DNA from: Polynucleobacter meluiroseus
GTDB lineage: Bacteria; Pseudomonadota; Gammaproteobacteria; Burkholderiales; Burkholderiaceae
Reading direction: 5' to 3'
Length of the DNA stretch: 64,000 nt
NCBI GenBank assembly: GCA_945878885.1
Contig: CAMCUP010000004.1
Location: forward strand, 29,030-93,029
This document shows positions 19,628 through 29,790 of this stretch, in pieces. The translations under genes and the position numbers were made by a program. The stretch's first letter is position 1; each line of letters opens with the position of its first letter. The notes beneath the pieces were generated by a model, which saw only the letters and a list, made by a program, of their open reading frames with translations, had not been told where the DNA came from and ran no database searches.

Positions 19628-20269
19628 ATGACTAGTTGGTTTGACCGCTGTATTATTGAATTTGATTTAGCTTTGCGTTCAGTAGTCGGAGGCTCTGTAG
19701 CTCAGCGGCCAAACCCTGCAAATCTATCCTCAGGCGCAGCAGTTTTGCCGCAACTAGATCAACAAGAGCGTAATCATGCGGCGGGCTTAATGCGCATTAA
19801 TCATGTTGGCGAAGTCTGTGCTCAAGCCCTGTATCAAGCACAAAAATTACTCGCCCGCGACCCCCAAATTGGCGCGATGTTAACCCAGGCGGGTCAAGAG
19901 GAATTAGATCATATGGCTTGGTGCGAAGAGCGACTAAGTGAGCTGGGATCTCACACCAGTTACTTAAATCCATTTTGGTATAGCGGGGCTTTTGCGATTG
20001 GATTGGCCGCCGGTTTAGCAGGCGATCGTTGGAGCCTTGGTTTTGTCGCAGAAACTGAAAAGCAAGTTGAGCGTCATTTAGACCATCATTTAAATACCTT
20101 ACCTATGAACGATGAACGTTCACGTGCCATCGTTGACCAAATGCGTCTTGATGAAATCGAACATGGCCAGGCTGCTTGGCAAGCAGGCGCTCAAGCTTTG
20201 CCAGAGCCGATTAAAAAAACCATGGGCCTCGTTTCTAAAATAATGACTGCAACGGCTTACCGTATTTAA
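19628..20269 (+). CDS. coq7: 3-demethoxyubiquinol 3-hydroxylase, di-iron Coq7 family
   Basis: Coq7 hydroxylates demethoxyubiquinol, the penultimate step of ubiquinone synthesis. The 213-residue protein has the ferritin-like di-iron ligands expected: [17 protein letters not shown] (E), [14 protein letters not shown] (ExxH), a middle glutamate in [15 protein letters not shown] and the late LDEIEHGQ (ExxH). It starts directly after the bioB stop, so it is probably co-transcribed with bioB. The window also has a UbiH-family flavin hydroxylase of the same pathway. Confidence 0.96.
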   Translation: MTSWFDRCIIEFDLALRSVVGGSVAQRPNPANLSSGAAVLPQLDQQERNHAAGLMRINHVGEVCAQALYQAQKLLARDPQIGAMLTQAGQEELDHMAWCEERLSELGSHTSYLNPFWYSGAFAIGLAAGLAGDRWSLGFVAETEKQVERHLDHHLNTLPMNDERSRAIVDQMRLDEIEHGQAAWQAGAQALPEPIKKTMGLVSKIMTATAYRI

Positions 20270-20285
20270 AACTGATTTAGATTAA

Positions 20286-20305
20286 TACTGTATTTAAAAA
20301 CAGTA
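20286..20305. promoter_or_regulatory. Near-consensus LexA (SOS) box
   Basis: The 20-mer TACTGTATTTAAAAACAGTA has the CTGT-N8-ACAG core of the LexA operator with an A/T-only centre, and matches 17 of 20 positions of the E. coli consensus TACTGTATATATATACAGTA. It lies 16 nt after coq7. A possible promoter with TTAATA (20282-20287) and TATATT (20304-20309), 16 nt apart, would be blocked by LexA here. Confidence 0.65.
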
Positions 20306-20353
20306 TATTAAGCGATTTTTAAGTATTATTAGCTTAAATAGCTAAGACATAAT

Positions 20354-20431
20354 ATGAAGTATATTTTCCAAGCCCTTGTTTATTTTAAGTATTTTATTCG
20401 CTTTAATTTCTTAAAAGAATTCGCTAAGTGA
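20354..20431 (+). CDS. Candidate 25-residue cationic, aromatic-rich peptide downstream of the SOS box
   Basis: An ORF too short for the ORF track starts with ATG at 20354 and reads MKYIFQALVYFKYFIRFNFL before ending KEFAK. It is rich in Phe and Tyr, with a net charge of about +4, as in small membrane-active peptides. It lies 48 nt after the LexA-like box, and its stop codon is inside the following palindrome. There is no good Shine-Dalgarno sequence and the region is AT-rich, so chance is a serious alternative. It resembles no family I recognise; the comparison with SOS-induced TisB is only by layout. Confidence 0.25.
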   Translation: MKYIFQALVYFKYFIRFNFLKEFAK

Positions 20432-20450
20432 TTGTAATCACTAGAGAATT
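20418..20450. repeat. Imperfect palindrome / hairpin upstream of the mra promoter
   Basis: AGTGATT-GT-AATCACT (20427-20442) is a perfect 7 bp inverted repeat, extended by CT/AG and AATTC/GAATT with one bulged A and one mismatch. As RNA it would form a stable hairpin that might end transcripts from the left; as DNA it could be an operator. No T-tract follows on the plus strand, so it is not a typical intrinsic terminator. Confidence 0.5.
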
Positions 20451-20474
20451 TGCTAAAAAAACCCTTTAAAACAC

Positions 20475-20503
20475 TTGACCCTAAGATACCTATCCTCTAA
20501 AGT
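20475..20503 (+). promoter_or_regulatory. Probable mra (dcw) promoter
   Basis: TTGACC (20475-20480) and TAAAGT (20498-20503) are separated by 17 nt, a good sigma-70 arrangement. Transcription would start near 20510, within the MraZ-type repeats, 20-25 nt upstream of the mraZ GTG start. Confidence 0.55.
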
Positions 20504-20526
20504 GGGAGGAAGTGTGAAAAAGTGGG
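20502..20526 (+). promoter_or_regulatory. MraZ operator: three GTGGG-type repeats at 10 bp spacing
   Basis: GTGGG (20502), GTGTG (20512) and GTGGG (20522) recur with an exact 10 bp period directly upstream of mraZ. This is the known MraZ binding pattern of GTGGG repeats with 5 nt spacers. It overlaps the expected transcription start, consistent with autorepression of the dcw operon. Confidence 0.75.
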
Positions 20527-20533
20527 GTAATTT

Positions 20534-20962
20534 GTGTTTCAAGGCGCGTCAGCTCTTAATTTGGATGCAAAAGGTCGCATGTCGGTGCCGGCTAAGCACC
20601 GCGACGCGCTTTTATTGCAGGGCGACGGTCGCGTTACCCTAACCAAACACCCCGATGGCTGTTTATTGGTTTTCCCACAACCCGAGTGGGAGGCTTTTCG
20701 GTCGCGAGTAGCTCAATTACCAATGGATGCCCATTGGTGGCGTAGGATTTTTTTGGGTAATGCAGCAGAAATTGAGCTAGATGGCTCGGGAAGAATATTA
20801 ATTAGTCCCGAACTACGAGCTGCAGCAAACATTGAGCGTGAAATTATTTTGCTGGGAATGGGTAGTCATTTGGAGTTATGGGATGCCCTAACTTATACCA
20901 GCAAAGAGCAAGCGGCAATTGCGCAAGGTATGCCAGAAGCCCTCAAGCAATTTACTTTTTAA
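20534..20962 (+). CDS. mraZ: Transcriptional regulator MraZ
   Basis: MraZ is an AbrB-like DNA-binding protein that represses its own dcw operon. The 142-residue protein contains two SpoVT/AbrB-type repeats: [17 protein letters not shown] at about 8-24 and [19 protein letters not shown] at about 79-97, each with the DxxGR core. It begins with GTG at 20534. The GTGGG repeats directly upstream fit autoregulation. Confidence 0.96.
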   Translation: MFQGASALNLDAKGRMSVPAKHRDALLLQGDGRVTLTKHPDGCLLVFPQPEWEAFRSRVAQLPMDAHWWRRIFLGNAAEIELDGSGRILISPELRAAANIEREIILLGMGSHLELWDALTYTSKEQAAIAQGMPEALKQFTF

Positions 20963-20974
20963 TGACGGGGCAAC

Positions 20975-21904
20975 ATGAACTATTCTCATCGCCCAGTTTT
21001 GCTGGCCGAGGCGGTAGCAGCGTTAAGCAGCAGCAAGTTCAGCAACAATGCAGTGCTAATCGATGGGACGTTTGGGCGCGGCGGCCATTCACAAGCTTTA
21101 CTCAACTTGCTCAACTCCACAGCACGCCTCATTGCATTCGACAAAGATTTGAGTGCGCTTACAAGTGCAAAACAAATAAGCGATCCACGCTTCACCATCA
21201 TCCACGGCAGTTTTGCGACGATGGCGCAGTATGCCAAGCCAAACTCAGTCGATGGCGTACTGCTCGATTTGGGAATCAGCTCGCCGCAAGTCGAAGAAGC
21301 GGTTCGCGGCTTTTCATTTCGACGAGATGGGCCACTCGATATGCGCATGGACACCTCTCAGGGCATCACTGCGCTGCAATGGTTGGAGCAAGCTAGTTGT
21401 GAGGAAATAACTGAAGTGATTAAGACTTATGGAGAAGAGCGCTATGCCCCAGCCATCGCCCGTGCGATTGTGGCTCTGCGTACCACCGAACAATTACCCA
21501 AAACAACCTTAGGTTTAGCCCAATTAGTTGCAAACGTTGTTCGGTCGCGCGAGCCAGGACAAGATCCAGCCACCCGAACCTTTCAAGCTTTACGCATTTT
21601 TATTAATCGTGAATTAGATGATTTACACCATGGATTAGAAGCCGCACTGGCACTCTTAAAACCTGGCGGTCGTTTAGTTGTCATTAGCTTTCATTCTTTG
21701 GAAGATCGTATTGTTAAGCAGTTTATGCAGTCCCATGCTACGGTGGTAATGCCACGTAAATTACCAATTCGCGCTAAAGATTTACCTCCCGCAGAGCTCA
21801 AACTTATTTCGCGAATTCGTCCTACCATAAATGAAATTGCAAGCAATCCACGTGCCCGTTCAGCCATTATGCGCGTTGCAGAAAAGCAGGCGCCTCAAAT
21901 ATGA
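20975..21904 (+). CDS. rsmH: 16S rRNA (cytosine(1402)-N(4))-methyltransferase
   Basis: RsmH methylates N4 of C1402 of 16S rRNA. The 309-residue protein has [10 protein letters not shown] at the N-terminus, the SAM-binding [44 protein letters not shown] and the late [15 protein letters not shown], all family signatures. It is second in the dcw operon, 12 nt after mraZ, and overlaps ftsL by 4 nt (ATGA). Confidence 0.97.
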   Translation: MNYSHRPVLLAEAVAALSSSKFSNNAVLIDGTFGRGGHSQALLNLLNSTARLIAFDKDLSALTSAKQISDPRFTIIHGSFATMAQYAKPNSVDGVLLDLGISSPQVEEAVRGFSFRRDGPLDMRMDTSQGITALQWLEQASCEEITEVIKTYGEERYAPAIARAIVALRTTEQLPKTTLGLAQLVANVVRSREPGQDPATRTFQALRIFINRELDDLHHGLEAALALLKPGGRLVVISFHSLEDRIVKQFMQSHATVVMPRKLPIRAKDLPPAELKLISRIRPTINEIASNPRARSAIMRVAEKQAPQI

Positions 21905-22167
21905 ATCGAGCAACCCTAAGCTTGCTAACTTTATTATTAATTTGTGCCTTGTCTTTAGTGGCCGCACAACAGAAAGCGCGCAAACTATTTATAGAAATTG
22001 AACGCGCACAAATGGAAGAGCGACGTTTAAATCAAGAGGCTCTGCGCTTGGAATACGATCAGCGTACCTTATCAAAATCAGCACGCATTCAAGATAGCGC
22101 TCGCAATCAATTGCTTATGCTACCGATTACACCAGACCGAACTTTATATTTAAAGGAAGTCCCGTGA
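21901..22167 (+). CDS. ftsL: Cell division protein FtsL
   Basis: FtsL is a small bitopic divisome protein that works with FtsB and FtsQ. The 88-residue product has one N-terminal transmembrane helix (about residues 5-22) followed by a charged coiled-coil segment with heptad-like Leu and Glu/Arg spacing. Sequence conservation in this family is weak, but position between rsmH and ftsI with 4 nt overlaps on both sides makes the assignment safe. Confidence 0.92.
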   Translation: MNRATLSLLTLLLICALSLVAAQQKARKLFIEIERAQMEERRLNQEALRLEYDQRTLSKSARIQDSARNQLLMLPITPDRTLYLKEVP

Positions 22168-23936
22168 AGCCATTGGGATTTTCAACTTCACCCAATTTGG
22201 TGTTGCGCCTGCCAATGTGGCGCTCGCGGCTAATGTTATTTTTATTATTTTTTGCATTCATGATGCTGTTATTACGCGCCTTATGGATTCAAGGCCCTGG
22301 CAATGCTTTTTATGAAGCTAAGGCAATTAAAGGAACGCAACGTGAGCTTGAACTTTCGGCTAGCCGTGGAAAAATTTTAGACCGTAATGGTCAAGTAATT
22401 GCAACTAGTTTAGAAGCCAAGTCGATAATTGCTTATAACGATGCCGTGCCCGATGATCTAGCGCCAGTAAAAATTCGTCAATTGGCGCAGTTATTACAAA
22501 TTAGTGAAAGCGAGTTACGTAAAAAATTACGTGACGAGCGTACGCAGATATTTTTAAAGCGCCAAGTTGAACCGCAAGTTGCTCAAGCTATTAAGCAGTT
22601 AGAAATACCGGGTATCGCAATTAATACGGTATATCGCCGTTACTATCCCGAAGGCGAGGCAATGGCACACGTAGTTGGTTTTACTAATGTTGAGGATCGC
22701 GGCCAAGAGGGTATGGAGCTTTCCTATCAGAATGATTTAGCTGGTCACTCGGGAAAACGAAAGGTTGTAGTTGATCGCTTGGGTCGCGTAGTAGAAGAAA
22801 TGGCAATTTTGCAATTACCCCAAAATGGTAAAGATTTACAACTTTCCATTGACAGCAAAATTCAGTATTTAGCTTACAACGCAGTAAAAAATGCAGTTGA
22901 GCAACACCATGCCAAAGCAGGGGGGGCAGTGGTGATCGATGTGCAGACGGGCGAAATTTTAGCTTTAGCAAATTGGCCAAGTTATAACCCTAATGACCGT
23001 CGCCATTTAAGTGGTGAGCAATTAAGAAATCGAGTGCTTACCGATACTTTTGAGCCGGGCTCGACGATGAAGCCATTTACTGTTTCTGCAGCATTGGAAA
23101 AGGGTATCGTTCAGCCCAGTACTTCAATGGCAATTGGGGCTAAGTTTTTAGTTGGACCCAAACCCATTACCGATACCCATCCTTACGGAGTATTAACAGT
23201 TTCACAAATTATTCAAAAATCTAGTAATATTGGTACGGCTAAAATTGCCTTACAAATGCCGCCTAAAGATATGTGGGATTTGTATACTGCCGTGGGCTTT
23301 GGTCAGGCCCCAAAAATTGGCTTCCCTGGTGCGGTTGGTGGCACCTTGCACCCATATCAAAAATGGGTACCTACTGATCAAGCGCGCATTGCATTTGGAT
23401 ATGGCATCTCAACTTCTTTATTTCAGCTGGCCCGAGCATATTCTGTTTTTGCGCGTGATGGCGAATTGATTCCATTAACGATTGAGCGTAGTCCCGGATT
23501 AAAAACTGGCCCTCGTGTGATGTCTGCTAAAACCGCAATTGAAATGCGTGACATGCTCGAATTAGTTACCGAGCAGGGTGGTACCGCAACTAAAGCGCGT
23601 GCTGAAGGGTATCGAGTAGGGGGTAAGACTGGTACCTCCCATAAATTATCCGGCAAGGGCTATTCGGCCAATCAATATCGCGCTTATTTTGCTGGGCTAG
23701 CCCCTTTAAGTGCGCCTCGCATTGTGGTGGCCGTGATGATTGATGAGCCTACTCGCGGCAGTCACTATGGTGGTGATGTAGCCGCACCTGTGTTTTCGGC
23801 AATTGTCGGAGAGACGCTGAGAACCTTGCATGTTGTGCCAGATAGCACTGTCAAGCAAATGGCCTTAAAAGATTTTCAAATCATTGATCAGACTACACCG
23901 AACATCAGCGCCCAAAAAGTGGTGATGAAGCAATGA
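22164..23936 (+). CDS. ftsI: Peptidoglycan D,D-transpeptidase FtsI (PBP3)
   Basis: FtsI cross-links septal peptidoglycan. The 590-residue protein has a cytoplasmic stub, one transmembrane helix (about 23-42), a pedestal domain starting with the SRGKILDRNGQVIA segment, and the penicillin-binding domain with the active-site STMK (Ser300), the SSN motif (KSSNIGTAK) and KTGT (GGKTGTSHK). Length and layout are normal for class B PBP3. Confidence 0.97.
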   Translation: MKPLGFSTSPNLVLRLPMWRSRLMLFLLFFAFMMLLLRALWIQGPGNAFYEAKAIKGTQRELELSASRGKILDRNGQVIATSLEAKSIIAYNDAVPDDLAPVKIRQLAQLLQISESELRKKLRDERTQIFLKRQVEPQVAQAIKQLEIPGIAINTVYRRYYPEGEAMAHVVGFTNVEDRGQEGMELSYQNDLAGHSGKRKVVVDRLGRVVEEMAILQLPQNGKDLQLSIDSKIQYLAYNAVKNAVEQHHAKAGGAVVIDVQTGEILALANWPSYNPNDRRHLSGEQLRNRVLTDTFEPGSTMKPFTVSAALEKGIVQPSTSMAIGAKFLVGPKPITDTHPYGVLTVSQIIQKSSNIGTAKIALQMPPKDMWDLYTAVGFGQAPKIGFPGAVGGTLHPYQKWVPTDQARIAFGYGISTSLFQLARAYSVFARDGELIPLTIERSPGLKTGPRVMSAKTAIEMRDMLELVTEQGGTATKARAEGYRVGGKTGTSHKLSGKGYSANQYRAYFAGLAPLSAPRIVVAVMIDEPTRGSHYGGDVAAPVFSAIVGETLRTLHVVPDSTVKQMALKDFQIIDQTTPNISAQKVVMKQ

Positions 23937-25540
23937 GAGTCACTGAATTGATGAAACCAATAGCAATCATCCAAACATTGCATAGTTTAGTAAAAACCGA
24001 TGCAAGAATGACAGTAGATACGCGCCAATTACGTCAAGGCGATATTTTTTTGGCTTATGCAGTAGGTCATGGGCTAGCTAGAAACGATAACTGTCAATAC
24101 ATTGATCAGGCCCTTGCATTGGGTGCAGGTGCCGTGTTATTTGACCAAGCTGATATTGATCAAAGTAATCAAGCCCTATCTAGCGCTTATCGTAACCGTT
24201 TGGATTGCATTGCTGTTGCACAGCTCAGCAGACATGCTGGTGTAATTTGTGCACAGTGGTATGGTTTTCCAAGTCAGCAGATGAATGTGATTGGCGTAAC
24301 GGGAACTAATGGTAAAACTACCGTGACCCAATGGTTAGCCCAAGCCCTAGATTCGCCAAAAAATAGCGTTGGCGAGCGTGCTGCCCTGATTGGCACCTTA
24401 GGTGTTGGCTTTGCTGGAGCCTTGGTTAAAACCGGCTATACCACTCCCGATGCACCCCGCTTGCAAACTGAGTTAGCGCGCCTACGTGAAAGGGGTGCTC
24501 AGTTTGTTGCCATGGAAGTCTCTTCGCATGCGCTTGAGCAACAGCGCGTTGCTGGAGTTGACTTTACTGCAGCAATTTTTACTAATTTAAGCCAAGATCA
24601 CTTAGATTATCACGGCAGTATGGTTGAATACGCCGCAGCCAAGGCCGCCTTATTTCAACAAGCAGAATTACGGTACGCGATAATAAATTTTGACGATGTA
24701 TTTGGTCGTGAATTAGCCATGCAACTATTGGCAAAAGAGGCTAGTAAAGAAAGTCTCCAAGTGTGGGGCTTTGCATTAAGCGCCCAAGCTTTCGCTGGCT
24801 TCGAAAAATTTGCTCAGCGCCTAAAGCGGGTACATGCCCAAAACACGCAACTGCAGCAAGCGGTATATAGCACTGAATTCGTCAGCGAAGGCAATGCCCC
24901 AGAAGCCGTTGTTGCTGCCGTACTTGGTGAGTTTAATCTGAGTAACTATTTAGCCGTCTGGACTACTCTACGTGCTTTGGGCTTTACGGGTGCTGAGGCG
25001 GGTTTACGCTTAAACCGAGTACAGCCTGTTCCTGGTCGCATGGAATTGATGCCTGTAGCTAAATCGCGCGAAGCAAAAGGGCCATTAGTAGTAGTTGATT
25101 ACGCGCATACATCCGACGCATTAACAAAGGCCTTGCAAGCTTTGCGTCCGCTAGCTGTGCAGCGTGGTGGTCAACTATGGTGTGTGTTTGGATGTGGCGG
25201 CGATCGTGATTTAGGTAAGCGAGCGCAGATGGGTCTTGCTGCTTCGCTAGAGGCCGATCAGCTGATCTTAACTAGTGATAACCCGCGTTCGGAAGATCCT
25301 GAAAAAATCATTGCGATGATTTTGGCTGGAATGACCGCTCCAGTTAGTAAGTCGGGCGCGGCAGTATTAAGCATCATCGATCGAGCCGCCGCAATTCTTG
25401 CTGCAGTTCGTAATGCTCAAGTAAACGATGTCGTCCTAGTAGCCGGTAAAGGGCATGAGTCATGCCAAGAAATCCGCGGTAAACGCTTTGAGTTTTCTGA
25501 CCAAGCCCATATTCAATTAGCGCTCGGAGATCGATCTTGA
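23933..25540 (+). CDS. murE: UDP-MurNAc-L-alanyl-D-glutamate--2,6-diaminopimelate ligase
   Basis: MurE adds meso-diaminopimelate to the peptidoglycan precursor. The 535-residue protein has the Mur-ligase P-loop [35 protein letters not shown], and the DNPRSEDPEKI motif that marks the diaminopimelate-adding type. It overlaps ftsI by 4 nt and murF by 4 nt. The first six residues may be dispensable, since a second ATG follows closely. Confidence 0.97.
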   Translation: MRVTELMKPIAIIQTLHSLVKTDARMTVDTRQLRQGDIFLAYAVGHGLARNDNCQYIDQALALGAGAVLFDQADIDQSNQALSSAYRNRLDCIAVAQLSRHAGVICAQWYGFPSQQMNVIGVTGTNGKTTVTQWLAQALDSPKNSVGERAALIGTLGVGFAGALVKTGYTTPDAPRLQTELARLRERGAQFVAMEVSSHALEQQRVAGVDFTAAIFTNLSQDHLDYHGSMVEYAAAKAALFQQAELRYAIINFDDVFGRELAMQLLAKEASKESLQVWGFALSAQAFAGFEKFAQRLKRVHAQNTQLQQAVYSTEFVSEGNAPEAVVAAVLGEFNLSNYLAVWTTLRALGFTGAEAGLRLNRVQPVPGRMELMPVAKSREAKGPLVVVDYAHTSDALTKALQALRPLAVQRGGQLWCVFGCGGDRDLGKRAQMGLAASLEADQLILTSDNPRSEDPEKIIAMILAGMTAPVSKSGAAVLSIIDRAAAILAAVRNAQVNDVVLVAGKGHESCQEIRGKRFEFSDQAHIQLALGDRS

Positions 25541-26961
25541 GTGCGGCAATGACAAATTTGGCCGCAATTCAGGCAATGCTGCCAAGCAGCCGCTTATTAA
25601 ATATTACGTCTGCTGCTGCCGCGCAACTCAAAATCCAATGCATTGGAAGTGATAGTCGCCATATTACCAAGGGTGAATTATTCGTTGCCTTAAGTGGCGA
25701 GCGTTTTAATGCCCACCAATTTTTAGACGAAGTACAGCGCGCTGGGGCAAGTGCAGCTTTAATTAGTGATACTGAAAAATGCCCCAATAGCTTGCCAGCG
25801 GTCTGCGTCAGTAATACTCGTTCTAGTTTAGGGGTATTAGCAAAAGCATGGCGTGCGCACTATGCATTACCACTCGCTATCATCGCCGGCAGTAACGGTA
25901 AAACTACCGTGAAAGAAATGATCGCAGCTATTTTTAAGGTCGCAGTAGGAGATGCCAAAGTATTATTTACACAAGGTAATTTTAATAATGATATTGGCTT
26001 ACCGTTAACACTTTTACGCTTACGTCCCGAACACGATTTAGCTGTGATTGAATTAGGGATGAATCATCCAGGCGAAACTGCCCAATTAGCCGGACTTGCA
26101 CAAGCAACAATTGCTGTAATTAATAATGCACAAAGAGAGCATCAAGAGTTTATGGGCACCGTTGCTGCAGTGGCTCTAGAGCATGCGGCAGTCTTAGCTG
26201 CCTTACCAGCTAATGGCAGCGCAGTTTTTCCAGCCGATTCAGAATTTACTGCTCAGTGGCAAAGTGCTGCGCAGCATTGCAAAATAATTGACTTTGCTTT
26301 GCAGACCAACAAACCAGTTTCAGCTGCAGTAGTGGGACGGCTTTTAGAGAATGGCGCAATTGCCATAAAAACTGCACAAGGTCAAATCGAGGTGCGCTTA
26401 GTCACTCTTGGGCAACATCATCTGCTTAATGCATTAGCGGCAACTGCAGTTGGCCTAGCTGCCGGGCTTGAGTTAGAGCAGATTAAGCGCGGATTAGAGG
26501 GCTTTACTCCAGTTGCGGGGCGAATGGCGAGCAAATGGTTAAGTACCACTCGCTTACTTATTGACGATAGTTATAACGCTAATCCAGACTCAGTTCGGGC
26601 GGCAATTGAAATGCTACAAGAGAGCGGTAAAGAATCTTGGTTAGTGCTAGGCGATATGGGTGAGGTTGGTAATCAGGGGCCTGCTTTTCATCGTGAGGTA
26701 GGTGCTTATGCTGCTGCCTGCAAGGTACAACGTTTATTTGCGCTTGGTGAACAAAGCGCTTATGCAGTAAGTAGTTTTAATGCGCTCAAATTTGGTGCTC
26801 AACATTTTTCGAGCATGGCAGAGCTATGTTGTGCATTAAACCAAGAACTTGCCCTCACTAAAGACACAGACGCTTTGCAAATATTAGTGAAGGGTTCACG
26901 CTTTATGCAAATGGAACGGGTCGCAAAAGCCTTATTACAGGAGGCCAAAGCATGCTCCTAA
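25537..26961 (+). CDS. murF: UDP-MurNAc-tripeptide--D-alanyl-D-alanine ligase
   Basis: MurF adds D-Ala-D-Ala to complete the pentapeptide. The 474-residue protein shows the P-loop [33 protein letters not shown], and [14 protein letters not shown], typical of MurF. The ORF start is a TTG sharing TTGA with the murE stop; an in-frame ATG lies four codons on at 25549 and could be the actual start. Confidence 0.97.
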   Translation: MSAAMTNLAAIQAMLPSSRLLNITSAAAAQLKIQCIGSDSRHITKGELFVALSGERFNAHQFLDEVQRAGASAALISDTEKCPNSLPAVCVSNTRSSLGVLAKAWRAHYALPLAIIAGSNGKTTVKEMIAAIFKVAVGDAKVLFTQGNFNNDIGLPLTLLRLRPEHDLAVIELGMNHPGETAQLAGLAQATIAVINNAQREHQEFMGTVAAVALEHAAVLAALPANGSAVFPADSEFTAQWQSAAQHCKIIDFALQTNKPVSAAVVGRLLENGAIAIKTAQGQIEVRLVTLGQHHLLNALAATAVGLAAGLELEQIKRGLEGFTPVAGRMASKWLSTTRLLIDDSYNANPDSVRAAIEMLQESGKESWLVLGDMGEVGNQGPAFHREVGAYAAACKVQRLFALGEQSAYAVSSFNALKFGAQHFSSMAELCCALNQELALTKDTDALQILVKGSRFMQMERVAKALLQEAKACS

Positions 26962-28121
26962 TGTTAGCGCAATGGCTGCAAGACGATTTTAGCTTTTTTC
27001 GAGTTTTTAATTACATCACTTTTAGGGCAGTATTTGCTACCTTAACTGCTTTATTAATTGGTCTAGTGTGTGGGCCATCGGTGATTCGAAAACTCAGCGC
27101 TTTAAAAATGGGCCAAACAGTACGCAGTGATGGACCGCAATCACATCTTGAAAAATCAGGGACACCGACCATGGGTGGGGTGTTGATTTTGATTGGAATA
27201 TTTATCTCATGTATGTTGTGGGCCGATTTAAGTAACCGTTTTATTTGGATTGTATTTTTAATTACTTTTAGTTTTGGCCTGATTGGCTGGATTGATGATT
27301 ACCGTAAGGTAACCAGAAAAGATCCTAAAGGGATGTCATCGCGGGAAAAGTTTTTCTGGCAAACCTGCATCGGTTTATTTGCTGCACTTTATTTAGCATT
27401 TTCAGTTTCGGAAGTAAATAATCTAAAGGTGCTCCAGTTATTTATTGACTGGATTAAGAGTGGGTTTACTTTAGACCTACCGGCAAAATCTAATTTGTAT
27501 TTACCTTTTATGAAAGAAGTCAGTTATCCACTGGGAGTCTTTGGTTTCATTATCTTGAGTTATTTAGTCATTGTTGGCAGCAGTAATGCAGTGAATTTAA
27601 CCGATGGCTTAGATGGGCTGGTAATCATGCCAGTTATTTTAGTGGGCGCTGCCTTAGGCGCTTTTGCTTATGTAATGGGTAACGCGATATACGCAAAATA
27701 TTTACTCTTTCCATATATTCCTGGCGCTGGCGAACTCCTCATTTTTTGTGGCGCAATGGGTGGTGCAGGTTTAGCTTTCCTTTGGTACAACACCCATCCT
27801 GCCCAAGTATTTATGGGCGATGTAGGTGCGTTAGCTTTGGGCGGCGCACTTGGCACGATTGCAGTCATTGTGCGGCAAGAGATTGTTTTATTTGTAATGG
27901 GGGGAATATTTGTTGCTGAAACGTGTTCAGTCATGCTTCAAGTGGCATGGTTTAAGTACACCAAAAAAAAATATGGACAAGGCCGCAGAATTTTTAAGAT
28001 GGCCCCCTTGCATCATCATTTTGAATTAAGCGGTTGGCGCGAAACACAGGTTGTAGTGCGCTTTTGGATTATTACAATTTTATTGGTCTTAGTAGGCTTG
28101 TCTAGCTTGAAGTTACGGTGA
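26952..28121 (+). CDS. mraY: Phospho-N-acetylmuramoyl-pentapeptide-transferase
   Basis: MraY transfers phospho-MurNAc-pentapeptide to undecaprenyl phosphate, making lipid I at the inner membrane. The 389-residue protein has about ten hydrophobic segments and the motifs [52 protein letters not shown] and the late [13 protein letters not shown]. It overlaps murF by 10 nt. Confidence 0.98.
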   Translation: MLLMLAQWLQDDFSFFRVFNYITFRAVFATLTALLIGLVCGPSVIRKLSALKMGQTVRSDGPQSHLEKSGTPTMGGVLILIGIFISCMLWADLSNRFIWIVFLITFSFGLIGWIDDYRKVTRKDPKGMSSREKFFWQTCIGLFAALYLAFSVSEVNNLKVLQLFIDWIKSGFTLDLPAKSNLYLPFMKEVSYPLGVFGFIILSYLVIVGSSNAVNLTDGLDGLVIMPVILVGAALGAFAYVMGNAIYAKYLLFPYIPGAGELLIFCGAMGGAGLAFLWYNTHPAQVFMGDVGALALGGALGTIAVIVRQEIVLFVMGGIFVAETCSVMLQVAWFKYTKKKYGQGRRIFKMAPLHHHFELSGWRETQVVVRFWIITILLVLVGLSSLKLR

Positions 28122-28131
28122 AATAAAGGGA

Positions 28132-29790
28132 ATGATGCAAGTTTTAAAGCAAGTTTTTTCAAATATTGACGGCCAAGCAATACAGCCGATGCCAGACCAT
28201 TTTTTAGTCATTGGTTTGGGCGAATCTGGTTTGGCAATGGCTACTTGGTGTGTGCATCATGGCGCTAGAGTTGATCTAGCCGATACGCGAACACATGAAT
28301 TACTTTCTAGTCAACAACAAGAAGCGCTTACGACCTTAAAAAACAATGGTTTAGGGCAGCTGTTTTTAGGAAACTGGGCAAGCGAAGATCTACAGCAGAA
28401 TTTAGAAGCGATGTGTGCAGGAGTAAAAGTAATTGGCATTAGCCCAGGCTTGTCGCCACTACAAGAGCCATTAAAAACAATTTTGACCTATGCACAGCAT
28501 CATCAAATTGCAGTTTGGAGTGAAATTGAGTTTTTTGCTCGCGCTTTAGTAGCCTTAAAGCATGAAACTGGCTATCAACCAACTGTCTTGGCTATTACAG
28601 GTACTAATGGTAAAACAACAACAACTGCATTAACCCTGCAGATTTGTGAACGTGCCGGCAAAAAAGCAGTAATGGCTGGCAACATAAGCCCAGCTGCTTT
28701 AAGTAAGTTAAGCACCTGTCTTGACGAGGCTCAGGGCATACAAGATTTACCAGAAATCTGGGTGCTAGAGTTATCTAGCTTTCAGCTGCAATATACCGAG
28801 AGCTTAAATGCTACTGCAGTAGCAATTCTCAATATTACGCAAGACCATTTAGATTGGCATGGCGAGATGCAGGCCTACATAAGGGCTAAGGCCAAGATCA
28901 TTGGTACCGATAGTATTTGTATTTTAAATCGTGAAGACGCGGTGGTGGCCCAATTACGATCAGTCAATCGCTTAGGTATGCCAAACACAATTACATTTGG
29001 CAGTGGTAGCCCAATTGAACCTGGCTCGTTTGGTATTGAGCATGATTTACGTGCAGGCGGTATCGATTGGTTAGTTTGGGCAGAAATCGATGAAGAGCTG
29101 GAAAATTTACCAAAGCGACGCCGTAAAGTAAGTGGTGCAGCCCAAGCAGAATTGCGTTTAAAACGTTTAATTCCAGCAGATGCTTTACGCATTAGAGGCC
29201 GTCATAATGCCCTGAATGCCTTAGCCGCATTAGCATTAGCTCGCTGCGCTGGCTTGCCAATGAATTTATTGTTGCATGGTTTACGCGAATATCGGGGTGA
29301 GCCCCATCGGACCCAAACTGCGGCCGTTATTGATGGTGTGGAATACGTTGATGATAGTAAGGGGACCAATGTAGGCGCAACAGTAGCTGCACTCAATGGC
29401 CTTGGAATATCTGCAGTTGGTAAGCGCATTTGGTTGATTGCAGGTGGTGATGGCAAAGGCCAGGACTTTAGCCCGTTACGCGAACCCATTTTGCGTTTTG
29501 TCAAAGGCTTAATTCTAATTGGTAAAGACGCCCCATTAATACTTGCTGCTTTGGAAGACGATTTCGCCAAACATGATATCGACTGTGTGTTGGCTGAGTC
29601 ACTAGATTTGGCAACCCAAATAGCGTCACAACGCGCCCGAGCAGGCGATATTGTTTTACTTTCTCCGGCCTGCGCCAGTTTCGACCAATTTCGCGACTAT
29701 CGGCATCGGGCTGAAGTTTTTGTAGCTGCAGTTACCGAGTTAAAAATGCAATTTAGCTCAGTAAACCAAGTCACAGGAGCTATGGTATGA
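28132..29790 (+). CDS. murD: UDP-MurNAc-L-alanine--D-glutamate ligase
   Basis: MurD adds D-glutamate to UDP-MurNAc-Ala. The protein has the P-loop [50 protein letters not shown] and [15 protein letters not shown]. At 552 residues it is clearly longer than the E. coli enzyme (438). Part of the extra length is a charged insert with a KRRRK cluster just before the RGRHN motif, which I associate from memory with betaproteobacterial MurD. GGGA precedes the double ATG start at 28132. Confidence 0.96.
   Translation: MMQVLKQVFSNIDGQAIQPMPDHFLVIGLGESGLAMATWCVHHGARVDLADTRTHELLSSQQQEALTTLKNNGLGQLFLGNWASEDLQQNLEAMCAGVKVIGISPGLSPLQEPLKTILTYAQHHQIAVWSEIEFFARALVALKHETGYQPTVLAITGTNGKTTTTALTLQICERAGKKAVMAGNISPAALSKLSTCLDEAQGIQDLPEIWVLELSSFQLQYTESLNATAVAILNITQDHLDWHGEMQAYIRAKAKIIGTDSICILNREDAVVAQLRSVNRLGMPNTITFGSGSPIEPGSFGIEHDLRAGGIDWLVWAEIDEELENLPKRRRKVSGAAQAELRLKRLIPADALRIRGRHNALNALAALALARCAGLPMNLLLHGLREYRGEPHRTQTAAVIDGVEYVDDSKGTNVGATVAALNGLGISAVGKRIWLIAGGDGKGQDFSPLREPILRFVKGLILIGKDAPLILAALEDDFAKHDIDCVLAESLDLATQIASQRARAGDIVLLSPACASFDQFRDYRHRAEVFVAAVTELKMQFSSVNQVTGAMV

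Noticed and set aside
20878-21396. 172-residue ORF overlapping rsmH in another frame
   Set aside because: It reads across the mraZ-rsmH junction in a frame that conflicts with two certain genes, and its composition is unlike a protein. Frame shadow.
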